Assembly: GCA_021818645.1 (NCBI GenBank)
Contig: JAKATS010000256.1
Location: 1-7,941 of the forward strand
From: Acidobacteriota bacterium
Lineage (GTDB): Bacteria > Acidobacteriota > Terriglobia > Terriglobales > SCQP01
Direction of reading: 5' to 3'
Length of the DNA stretch: 7,941 bases
Under the pieces are notes generated by a model that saw only the letters and a list, made by a program, of their open reading frames with translations, ran no database searches and was not told where the DNA came from. This document shows, piece by piece, positions 1-6,179 of this stretch. The translations under genes were made by a program, and so were the position numbers. Numbering within the stretch: the stretch's first letter is position 1; every line of letters starts with the position of its first letter.

Positions 1-492
1 GGGATCGGCTTCCGCCAGCTCGCGCGCCTTGACAATGGCGCCATCGGAGCTTTCGGCGGGATCGGTGAGCACCAGCTCGGCGCCGTAGGCGGCGAGGATG
101 CGCTTGCGCTCGGGGCTGACGTTGGCGGGGATGCAAAGCTTGACCCCGAAGCCGCGGGCCGCGCCGATCATGGCATAGGCGATACCGGTGTTGCCGCTGG
201 TGGCGTCGAGCAGGATTTTGCCCGGGCCGAGGCGGCCGGCGCGCTCGGCTTCGCGCACGATGGCGCAGGCGGCGCGGTCTTTGACGCTGCCGCCGGGGTT
301 GAACCACTCGGCCTTGGCCAGAATCTGGCAGCCGGGAAATTCCCGGCCGATGCGCTCGAGGCGCAGCAACGGCGTGTTGCCAATGCGGTCGAGCAGGGAA
401 TCGCCCAGGCGGGCGTCGGAGGGCTCGCGCCGGGGCCGGCACCAGGGCAGGTACGCGGGCTCGACGGCATCAAGTTGCAGGGCATGGGCCAT
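1..492 (-). CDS. cysK: Cysteine synthase (O-acetylserine sulfhydrylase family), N-terminal part, truncated by window edge
   Basis: Reading the minus strand from an ATG at 492 gives 164 open codons that run off position 1. The protein is a fold-type II PLP enzyme of the cysteine synthase / cystathionine beta-synthase family, which makes L-cysteine from an activated serine (usually O-acetylserine) and sulfide in the cytoplasm. Visible motifs are IGNTPLLRL (37-45), NPGGSVKDRAA (65-75) with K71 as the expected PLP Schiff-base lysine, and TSGNTG (98-103), the substrate-binding loop. The C-terminal half, including the glycine-rich PLP-phosphate loop, lies outside. An in-frame TAA at 501-499 fixes the ATG as the most upstream ATG start; this leaves about 36 residues before IGNTP, longer than many family members, so a later start is possible. 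There is no Shine-Dalgarno sequence. The gene follows treY on the same strand after a 185-bp gap holding a promoter, a Cys-rich mini-ORF and a terminator. CysK versus CysM or an O-phosphoserine-using enzyme cannot be decided from this half. Confidence 0.93.
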   Translation of the reverse strand, partial: MAHALQLDAVEPAYLPWCRPRREPSDARLGDSLLDRIGNTPLLRLERIGREFPGCQILAKAEWFNPGGSVKDRAACAIVREAERAGRLGPGKILLDATSGNTGIAYAMIGAARGFGVKLCIPANVSPERKRILAAYGAELVLTDPAESSDGAIVKARELAEADP

Positions 493-515
493 AACGGTTT
501 AAAAGAAAACGAAGC

Positions 516-539
516 TTCCCGCGGCCAAAATGGCGGGAA
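516..539 (-). promoter_or_regulatory. Second leader hairpin upstream of cysteine synthase
   Basis: TTCCCGC (539-533 on the minus strand) and GCGGGAA (522-516) form a perfect 7-bp inverted repeat around a 10-base loop. The following 18 bases are U-rich (TTCGTTTTCTTTT at 513-501) and lead to the cysteine synthase ATG 24 bases beyond the stem. Its CGCGGG segment (523-518) is complementary to CCCGCG of the upstream terminator 3' arm (590-585), so the two structures could exchange partners. It may be a second weak terminator, an alternative conformation, or a structure near the ribosome entry site. No function is shown by sequence alone. Confidence 0.35.
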
Positions 540-575
540 AATACATACAAGCGTTAAAAATTTTCAGGGAACTGG

Positions 576-598
576 AAAAAGGCGCGCGGGACCGCGCG
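576..598 (-). terminator. Intrinsic terminator, candidate attenuator in the cysteine synthase leader
   Basis: On the minus strand CGCGCGG (598-592) and CCGCGCG (589-583) form a perfect inverted repeat. As RNA this gives six G-C pairs closed by a GUCC tetraloop. Two C residues then lead into five U (580-576). It lies 80 bases after the treY stop and 84 bases before the cysteine synthase ATG, and starts 5 bases after the Cys mini-ORF stop. It can end the GH57-treY transcript, and, because a promoter lies between treY and the hairpin, it would also stop cysteine synthase transcripts prematurely unless bypassed. The U-tract is short, so efficiency may be moderate. Confidence 0.6.
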
Positions 599-603
599 AC
601 CGC

Positions 604-645
604 TCAACATCGGCCCAGGGGACATCGCTGGCTGGGGATAGCCAT
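604..645 (-). CDS. Candidate leaderless cysteine leader peptide (attenuator mini-ORF) upstream of cysteine synthase
   Basis: A 13-codon frame reads MAIPSQRCPLGRC and stops at TGA (606-604). Two codons are Cys, both TGT, at residue 8 (624-622) and at the last position before the stop (609-607); each is preceded by CGA (Arg). The ATG at 645 lies exactly 6 bases after a TATACT -10 box, so the expected first transcribed base is the A of the ATG and the message would be leaderless. Five bases after the stop begins a GC hairpin with a U-tract, and the next gene makes cysteine. Promoter, Cys-bearing peptide, terminator and cysteine biosynthesis gene in that order match ribosome-mediated attenuation; leaderless Cys-containing uORFs are known from mycobacteria. 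What is seen is the ORF and its spacing; translation and regulation are inferred. A chance ORF in front of a plain treY terminator is the alternative. Confidence 0.5.
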   Translation of the reverse strand: MAIPSQRCPLGRC

Positions 646-651
646 GAAAAA

Positions 652-660
652 AGTATAGCA
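652..660 (-). promoter_or_regulatory. Extended -10 promoter for the cysteine synthase leader
   Basis: Read on the minus strand, TGC-TATACT is a full TGn extended -10 element; the hexamer spans 657-652 and matches TATAAT at five of six positions. The 6-base discriminator TTTTTC is followed by A at 645, a good pyrimidine/purine initiation context. There is no good -35; the best candidate, TTAATC at 681-676 with an 18-bp spacer, overlaps the treY stop codon. Extended -10 promoters commonly do without a -35. The surrounding AT-rich stretch (646-680) stands out from the GC-rich flanks. Confidence 0.6.
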
Positions 661-677
661 GAAAAAAATATTGAAGA

Positions 678-3560
678 TTAACTCAAAGGCATGAGCCAGG
701 CGCAGGGGAGTGGGCCGAAGATTTCGGACAGGGGCAGGAGCGGGGCGCCGGAAGAGGAGTTGGCGGAAACAACCGCTCCGGTCCAGAGATTGCGCCAGAG
801 CAGGGGCGCGTCCGCGGGCAGTTCGAGGCTGCCGGATCGGTCAGAGTTCCAGTCCAGCCCGGCAAACCCGGAGCCATAGCCGCGCAGGCGCAGCGGGGCG
901 GCGGCGATCAGCCACTGAGAACCCAGGCGGCGGGCAAAGGCGCAGACGGGAAGCTCGCCGGTAACGGAAAGCGGCAGATATTCTCCCGCCTGAAATAGCT
1001 GCGGGGCGGCGCGCCGGGTTTCGAGAGCGCGCCAGGTGAGATAGAGCTTGATCCGGCCCGTGCGCCAGTCCTGCCGCCAGGCGCGCAGGGCCGCCTCCAG
1101 ATCACGCGCCGCGGCGGCGCGGATTTCTTCCAGCCAGCGCGCGCGCAGATCGAAATCCGCAGGCGCGCGGTTGTCGGGATCCACCAGATGAAAATCCCAG
1201 AGTTCGCAGCCCTGGTAAAAATCGGGCACGCCGGGAGCAGCGCATTTGATGGCGAGCTGAGCCAGCGAAGCCGCGGCGGCCGGCCGGGCGATGAGTTCAA
1301 AGAAAGCCAAAAAGTCGCGCAAAAATTCCGTGTCCAGATTTAATTCTGAGCCGGTGACGGGCAGCAGGCCGGCGACGAAGCTTTCCACCGCGGCCTCGTA
1401 ATCGGGGTCGGGAGAATGCCAGCGGGTCAGGCGCCTGGATTCGCGGGCCGCTTTCAGGGCAGCGGCGGTAAGGCGGGCGGGCAGGGCGGAGAGCTGGCCG
1501 GAAGCCAGCGGCCAGCACGAGAGCAGGGTTTGATAGATCCAGTATTCGAGGCCGCGGCCGGGCGCGGGCACGCCGCGCACCTGGCGGCGCAGGCCGCGGT
1601 TGAGCCGGCGCCAGCGCAGCCCGCGGCGCTGCCATTCAGGAGCGAATTCGGCCAACAGATTGAGGCGCACGCGGGCGTCTTCGCCGCGCTTGGTGTCGTG
1701 GGTCGCGGTGGCATTGAGGCCGAGCGGCATGCGGGCCCAGCGTAGGCGCATGCGCGCGTGAAAGTCCGCCAGCGCAATCGGCTCGCGCCCGGGATCGCCG
1801 CCGACCTCGTTTTGCGACAGCAGCCGGGCATAGTGATAGTAGGCCGTATCTTCCAAACCTTTGGCTTTGACCGGACCGGTCCATTGCTGCCATTGGCGCA
1901 GCCATGTGCGCTGCCCATGGTGCTGCCATTCGCGATCCGGGTGCGGAGCGAGCGCCGGCGGGCCGAAAAGAATGGGGTGTAAAAAATCCATCACCGCGCG
2001 GCGGGCCGGCCGGGCTTCGGCGGGCGCGCGCTCGAGCGCCTGTTGAGCATGCTGCCGGGCGGTTTGCCAGGCGCGGCGATCGGCTGCGGAAATCGGGCCG
2101 GAACGGATATAGGTGCGGTATTGCGGCAGCCCCACGGTGAGTTCCGTCAGCACCGCCGCGACCGCGGCGGGGTTGAGATTTTCGCCGCCGGGCAGCCGGC
2201 GCAGGCGGCGGCCCAGACGGCGGAACTCGCCGGCGAACAGGGCGGCGATCATATCGCGCTGGCGGGCGGCGGCCAACGCCGCGTAGTCCTGGCGCAGGCG
2301 GGTCAGACGGGTGTGAATTTCGCCCAAGCGCCGCCAGCCCCCGCGGTCCAGCCAGAGATCGTTGAGGTCGTTGAGGAATTCATAACCGGTGGTTCCGGCC
2401 ACCGGCCAATCGGCGGGCAGATCTTCGGAACGGGCCAGGATTTTTTCCACCACGATATAGGGCGGATGATCATTGCGTGCGTCCCGCACAGCCTGATAGA
2501 GACGGTCGAGGTATTCGCCCGGATCAAAAAGGCCATCCACATGATCCACGCGCAGGCCCCAGACTTCCTTGCGCCGCATTGCATCGAGCACCCAGGCGTG
2601 GGTGGCCTGAAACACCCGGGGCTGTTCCTGACGCAGGCCGATCAGGTGATTGAGGCCGAAGAAGCGGCGGTAGTTGACGCGCTGGCCGGCGGCCCGCCAG
2701 TGCCAGAGCTGGTAGGGCTGCAGATGCAATAAACGCAGCCAGGCGCGCACCAGTTCCGGCGGGCGCGGCGACTGATTCCACTGGGCCAGCACGAAGCGGC
2801 TCCATTCGCGCAGCACCGGGTCGGGGGAAGCGGCGAGGCGATCCCGGAGCGCGGCAAATTCCCAGCGCGCCGGCTCGTCGAGCGTGTCCCGGCGGGCGAG
2901 GCGGCGCCAGGCGAGCAGCATTTCTTCCACCTGGCGCGGGCGGGGCGGGGCGGGAGTGGAACGAGTGTGAGCGCGGCGCTCGGGGCCGGCCCAGGCGGCG
3001 GCATAGGCGGCGAGGGCGAGCGGCCAGCGATGCTCGAAGTAATGAATTTCCCATCCTTCCGGGCCGCCCGCCAACTGGATTTCTCCGGCCTGCAGGGCGG
3101 GGCGCAGGGGCCGGCCCAGCACCGGCAGAATGAGCGGGGAAAGACGGCGGGCGTGTTTACCGCGCCATTCGAGATCAAACCATTCGAGATCAAACCAGGA
3201 GGCGTAGAGCGATTCCGACCCCAGCTCGAGCACTTCACGCCAATAAGGGTTGGCCCAATCGGCGGCCATATGGTTGGGGACGATATCGAGGATCAGGCCG
3301 AGGCCGAGCGCGGCGAGAGTCCGGGTCAGGCCCAGCCAGGCTTCCCAGCCGCCCAGTTCCGGATTCACGGTTTGCGGATCGGTGACATCGTAGCCATGCG
3401 GGCTGCCGGGCCGGGCCGAGAGCACGGGCGAGAGGTAAAGATGGGAAACGCCGAGGCGCTGAAAATAATCCGCGTGATGGCGCGCCGCGGCCAAGTCCCA
3501 GGCGGGCTGGAGCTGCAGCCGATAGGCGGCGGTCAGAGGAAGAGGTTCAACGACCGGCAT
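678..3560 (-). CDS. treY: Maltooligosyl trehalose synthase (GH13 family, EC 5.4.99.15)
   Basis: TreY isomerises the reducing-end alpha-1,4 bond of maltooligosaccharides to alpha,alpha-1,1, giving maltooligosyl trehalose, in the cytosol. From the ATG at 3560 the protein has 960 residues, at the long end for the family. Signature blocks occur in order: TAAYRLQL (10-17), SPHGYDVTD (53-61), ILDIVPNHMA (90-99), VNYRRFFGLNHLIGLR (295-310), LRVDHVDGL with the nucleophile D339, VVEKIL with the general acid E372, TTGYEF (390-395), KGLEDTAYY (567-575), THDTKR with the third catalytic Asp D622, and PGVPDFYQG (776-784) followed by ELWDFHLVDPDNR. All three catalytic acids are present. The frame extends upstream to an ATG at 3614 (978 residues), but that 18-residue addition is AT-rich, lacks family similarity and has no ribosome site, so 3560 is preferred. 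A five-residue tandem duplication (WFDLEWFDLEW, 122-132) is unusual. The gene follows a GH57 gene and probably shares its transcript. TreZ, which releases trehalose, is not in the window. Confidence 0.96.
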   Translation of the reverse strand: MPVVEPLPLTAAYRLQLQPAWDLAAARHHADYFQRLGVSHLYLSPVLSARPGSPHGYDVTDPQTVNPELGGWEAWLGLTRTLAALGLGLILDIVPNHMAADWANPYWREVLELGSESLYASWFDLEWFDLEWRGKHARRLSPLILPVLGRPLRPALQAGEIQLAGGPEGWEIHYFEHRWPLALAAYAAAWAGPERRAHTRSTPAPPRPRQVEEMLLAWRRLARRDTLDEPARWEFAALRDRLAASPDPVLREWSRFVLAQWNQSPRPPELVRAWLRLLHLQPYQLWHWRAAGQRVNYRRFFGLNHLIGLRQEQPRVFQATHAWVLDAMRRKEVWGLRVDHVDGLFDPGEYLDRLYQAVRDARNDHPPYIVVEKILARSEDLPADWPVAGTTGYEFLNDLNDLWLDRGGWRRLGEIHTRLTRLRQDYAALAAARQRDMIAALFAGEFRRLGRRLRRLPGGENLNPAAVAAVLTELTVGLPQYRTYIRSGPISAADRRAWQTARQHAQQALERAPAEARPARRAVMDFLHPILFGPPALAPHPDREWQHHGQRTWLRQWQQWTGPVKAKGLEDTAYYHYARLLSQNEVGGDPGREPIALADFHARMRLRWARMPLGLNATATHDTKRGEDARVRLNLLAEFAPEWQRRGLRWRRLNRGLRRQVRGVPAPGRGLEYWIYQTLLSCWPLASGQLSALPARLTAAALKAARESRRLTRWHSPDPDYEAAVESFVAGLLPVTGSELNLDTEFLRDFLAFFELIARPAAAASLAQLAIKCAAPGVPDFYQGCELWDFHLVDPDNRAPADFDLRARWLEEIRAAAARDLEAALRAWRQDWRTGRIKLYLTWRALETRRAAPQLFQAGEYLPLSVTGELPVCAFARRLGSQWLIAAAPLRLRGYGSGFAGLDWNSDRSGSLELPADAPLLWRNLWTGAVVSANSSSGAPLLPLSEIFGPLPCAWLMPLS
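3165..3196. repeat. 15-bp tandem duplication inside treY
   Basis: The 15-base unit CCATTCGAGATCAAA occurs twice without a mismatch (3165-3179 and 3180-3194), plus two bases of a third copy. It is in frame and duplicates five codons, giving WFDLEWFDLEW in TreY where the family normally has one FDIDW-like motif. Perfect identity at the DNA level points to a recent slippage or duplication event. An assembly artefact is unlikely at this size but cannot be excluded. Confidence 0.9.
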
Positions 3561-3626
3561 GGTTGCCCAAAATACTTCGATAACTTTAAGACGCGATCCA
3601 CAAGATATGGCCATGCCATGGCCGGT
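3561..3626 (-). promoter_or_regulatory. GH57-treY spacer with palindrome and AT-rich stretch
   Basis: Between the GH57 stop codon (TAG, 3629-3627) and the preferred treY ATG (3560) lie 66 bases. The part next to GH57 contains a perfect inverted repeat, GGCCATGCCATGGCC (3609-3623), which also holds two unused ATG codons (3620 and 3614). The remainder, 3561-3608, is markedly AT-richer than the flanking genes. A TATTTT sequence begins 14 bases before the treY ATG on the minus strand, a weak -10 match with no clear -35. The spacer may carry a secondary treY promoter or an mRNA processing hairpin; neither is proven. Confidence 0.3.
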
Positions 3627-6062
3627 CTATGCTTCGGGCAAATGCAGGCGGAGCAGATCGGCGGCGGCGGCGGCTTCGGCCTGCCAATCGCGGGCGGCGG
3701 CATCGCCCTGGCGGGCGGCAGCGGCGGGCCAGGCGGATTGCAGCAGGGCGAAGAGATCGTTTTCCGCCTGCCAGGTATCCACGTGAACGGGAAAGCGGCG
3801 AACAAATTCGGCCGTTTCCCGCAGTTCGCGCAGGCGATCGCGATCCTGGGCGTGTTGGCGGGCGGCGGCGGCGGCTTCGGACAGGCGGCGGGAGAGCAAG
3901 GGCGCGAGCCGGGGGAAATCCACATTGATGCCGGCCCGCTCGATTTCCTGTAGCAAGGCGGTCAGGGAAGCCGGAGCGAGGGGATGGGCGTGCAATTCCT
4001 GGCGCAGCGCGCCATAGAGCGAAAATTCCGCCGCCAGGCGCAGCCCCGGCGGGACCGGGTTGTGGCTGGCATGCAGAAACAGCAGCAGCGGGACATGGTG
4101 CTCATACAACTGGCGATAGACGCGGTCGGTGTGGTCGAGTTCCTGGGCCAGCACCCGCTCGAGCACCTCGCGCTGGGCTTCGCGAAACAGCAGGTGAAGC
4201 GCGTTATCCGACCACTCCGACCAGGTTTGCAACTGGTTGGAAGCGGCGGCCAGATTGCCGCTGTTGAAGGCCTGCTCGATTTCGGACGCATCGGGCGGCG
4301 CGGCGGCCGCGGGCCGCACGCCGCCGGAAAAATTATGCGCGCCGCGGTGCAACAGACCGTAATGGAAGCGGGCGGATTCCCAGGTGATGCGGGAGCGCAC
4401 CTCGACTTCGCCGAGAGCGAGACGGGTGTCGCCGGCGCGCCAGAGCCGGGCATGGCGGCCGCGCAGGCGATAGCAGGCGTGGCCCGTGGGGGTCAGGGCA
4501 TGGTTGAGCAGAATGGTGACTCCGTACCAGACCGCCAGCGAAGAGAAGGGGATGCGCATGGGATCGACCAGCTTTTCATAGACCTGGCGGCCGTCGGGAT
4601 AGAGCGCGACGTTGCCGGCGGCCGATTCCAGAGGATGCAGGAGCAGTTCGCGCCAACTGCCGGGAAAGAGCCGGGCGGCCAGCTCGACGGCGCGGGCGGC
4701 GTAGGCCAGCACCTGGACGGTCTCGATGCCGGAAATATCATCGAAAAACCAGCCGCAACTGGTGTACATGAGCATGGCCTGGCGCTGCAACTCGAGCAAC
4801 TGCAGTCCCTGGGAAATGGCGGCGTCATCGAGAACGGCATGGGGAGGGGCGTGGCGGGCGAAAAACTCGCGCACGTTCCGGGAGGAGCGGTCGAGCACGA
4901 TCTCAATGTAGGCGTCGCGGGCGCGCCAGGGATCGCGGAACAGGGTTTGCGCGCGCGCCTCAAAGCGCGGGGCGAGGGCGTCGCGCAGGCCATCGAGCGC
5001 GGCCCGCAGGGGGCCGCGCCAGCGCTGGCGCCAGTCCGGCTTGCCGCCGGAGTTGCAGCCGCAGTCGGCGCGCCAGCGCTCGATGCCATGGGCGCAGCTC
5101 CAGGAGGAGTTTTCGATGATTTCGACTTCATCCTGCGGGGGGAAACGGGCGAGAAATTCGCCATAGTTGGTAAGCTGCGGCGCCTGAGGCTGGACCGCGG
5201 CGGAGTCCAACTGATCGAGGCAGTAAGCCAGGGCCATGTCGCCATGGGCATGATGATGGCCGTAGCTTTCGCCATCAGTGGCGACGTGGGCCAGACGCGG
5301 CCGGCCATCTTCGGGGCCGGCCAGCTCGATCAGACGGCGGGCGAAGGCGCCGCCGTCGTCCAACAGACCCTCGAAGGCGATGGCGCGCGAGGCGGGGCCG
5401 TCGTAAAAAAACAGAGCCAGCGGGCGGCCGGAGGGCAGAAGCGCCTGATAAGCGCGGCGGGTGTCAATGCGGGCGCCGGAGACATCCTGCCAGTCGCCGC
5501 CGGCGAGCGGGCGCACACGGCCGGCCTGATGCGGCGCCAGGAGGGTGAAGCGCACCCCGGCGGCGGCCAGCGCCTCCAGCGTAGGGGTATCCACGGCGGT
5601 TTCGGGCAGCCACATGCCTTCGGCAGGGCGGCCGAAATAATGATGGAAGGCTTCAAGGCCCCAAATGATCTGAGTTTCGCGATCGCGCGGGGCGGCCAGC
5701 GGCAGAATCATGTGGTTATACGCCTGGGCGAGGGCGCTGCCGTGGCCGGAAAAACGCTGGCGGCTGAGCAGGTCGGCTGAGCGCAGCGCCTCGATCATTT
5801 CAGGCCGCTCGGCGGCGAACCAGGACAGCAGGGTGGGGCCGAAATTAAAGCTCATACGCGCGTAGTTGCTGACGATCTGGCGGATGCGGCCGGATTCATC
5901 GAGCAGGCGGGCGGCGGCGTTGGGGGCGTAGCATTCACGGGTGATGCGCTGGTTCCAGTCGTGATAGGGCTCGGCCGAGGGCTGGGTTTCCACCCGCTCG
6001 AGCCAGGGATTTTCCCGCGGCGGCTGATAGAAATGTCCATGGATGCAGATGAAGGCGGGCAT
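3627..6062 (-). CDS. Glycoside hydrolase family 57 protein with DUF3536 C-terminal region
   Basis: The 811-residue protein has no signal peptide or membrane segment, so it should be cytosolic. The N-terminal half is a GH57 (beta/alpha)7-barrel: HGHFYQPPR (8-16) is the family's His motif, GMWLPET (149-155) carries the expected nucleophile E154, and ATDGESYGHHH (261-271) carries the expected acid/base D263. GH57 enzymes are retaining alpha-amylases, 4-alpha-glucanotransferases and glycogen branching enzymes. Blocks SCAHGIERWRADCGC (322-336) and LMYTSCGWFFDDISGIETVQ (431-450), with a C-terminal region from about 530, fit the DUF3536 subgroup, whose reaction is, as far as I know, not established. 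The last 100 residues are Ala/Arg/Glu-rich and probably helical or coiled-coil. The gene is first of a probable operon with treY, 66 bases downstream on the same strand, so an alpha-1,4-glucan substrate shared with TreY is a reasonable inference. The ATG at 6062 directly precedes the His motif and lacks a Shine-Dalgarno sequence. Calling it simply alpha-amylase would overstate what is known. Confidence 0.9.
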   Translation of the reverse strand: MPAFICIHGHFYQPPRENPWLERVETQPSAEPYHDWNQRITRECYAPNAAARLLDESGRIRQIVSNYARMSFNFGPTLLSWFAAERPEMIEALRSADLLSRQRFSGHGSALAQAYNHMILPLAAPRDRETQIIWGLEAFHHYFGRPAEGMWLPETAVDTPTLEALAAAGVRFTLLAPHQAGRVRPLAGGDWQDVSGARIDTRRAYQALLPSGRPLALFFYDGPASRAIAFEGLLDDGGAFARRLIELAGPEDGRPRLAHVATDGESYGHHHAHGDMALAYCLDQLDSAAVQPQAPQLTNYGEFLARFPPQDEVEIIENSSWSCAHGIERWRADCGCNSGGKPDWRQRWRGPLRAALDGLRDALAPRFEARAQTLFRDPWRARDAYIEIVLDRSSRNVREFFARHAPPHAVLDDAAISQGLQLLELQRQAMLMYTSCGWFFDDISGIETVQVLAYAARAVELAARLFPGSWRELLLHPLESAAGNVALYPDGRQVYEKLVDPMRIPFSSLAVWYGVTILLNHALTPTGHACYRLRGRHARLWRAGDTRLALGEVEVRSRITWESARFHYGLLHRGAHNFSGGVRPAAAAPPDASEIEQAFNSGNLAAASNQLQTWSEWSDNALHLLFREAQREVLERVLAQELDHTDRVYRQLYEHHVPLLLFLHASHNPVPPGLRLAAEFSLYGALRQELHAHPLAPASLTALLQEIERAGINVDFPRLAPLLSRRLSEAAAAARQHAQDRDRLRELRETAEFVRRFPVHVDTWQAENDLFALLQSAWPAAAARQGDAAARDWQAEAAAAADLLRLHLPEA

Positions 6063-6069
6063 GATATCG

Positions 6070-6106
6070 AGAATAGAAGATTATCGAATGGAACAGCGGC
6101 TCTGAA
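6070..6106 (-). promoter_or_regulatory. Candidate promoter of the GH57-treY operon
   Basis: In the 117-bp divergent spacer, minus-strand GATAAT (6085-6080) matches the -10 consensus at five of six bases, with TTCAGA (6106-6101) as a weak -35 at a short 15-bp spacing. A second -10-like TATTCT (6075-6070) ends 7 bases before the GH57 ATG and would give a leaderless message. Either places the start of transcription within about 12 bases of the ATG, leaving no room for a normal ribosome binding site. Confidence 0.3.
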
Positions 6107-6161
6107 GCATCATCATTTCAACTTGCGAGCTCAATCGGCAACGCCCGAACCGGCAAACGGC

Positions 6162-6172
6162 TGGGATACCAT
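6162..6172 (+). promoter_or_regulatory. Candidate gatB promoter close to the start codon
   Basis: TGGGATACCAT, read on the plus strand, contains a TGn followed by GATACC, and an overlapping TACCAT (6167-6172, four of six matches to TATAAT). Initiation 7-8 bases downstream would fall at or within three bases of the gatB ATG at 6180. No convincing -35 is seen. The match is weak and is offered mainly because the leaderless spacing resembles that of the cysteine leader promoter. Confidence 0.2.
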
Positions 6173-6179
6173 AACAGAC

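Noticed and set aside
493..677. T-box or SAM riboswitch upstream of cysteine synthase
   Set aside because: The spacer is too short for a T-box and lacks its conserved antiterminator sequence, and no SAM-I-type helix arrangement is visible.
475..681. Plus-strand 68-codon frame across the treY-cysteine synthase gap
   Set aside because: Lys/Ser/Gly-rich product without motif; it overlaps the better explained minus-strand promoter, mini-ORF and terminator and has no promoter of its own that I can see.
2153..2170. Perfect inverted repeat CCGCCGCG-AC-CGCGGCGG inside treY
   Set aside because: It lies in codons for Pro-Ala-Ala-Val-Ala-Ala, where GCG/GCC repeats create palindromes by chance in GC-rich DNA; nothing else marks it as a signal.
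2967..3953. Plus-strand frame of 328 codons spanning the treY/GH57 junction
   Set aside because: It crosses two well-supported minus-strand genes, and its composition mirrors their codon bias; no recognisable motif or start signal.
3984..5780. Long plus-strand open frame (598 codons) antisense to the GH57 gene
   Set aside because: Its product is low-complexity Gly/Ala/Gln/Arg-rich text with no family motif. The minus-strand frame has clear GH57 motifs, and long antisense frames are expected opposite GC-rich genes.
5961..6179. 73-codon N-terminal extension of the gatB frame
   Set aside because: The first part is antisense to the start of the GH57 gene and the rest is intergenic. GatB proteins begin a few residues before the VIGLEVHVQL block, so 6180 or 6213 is the real start.
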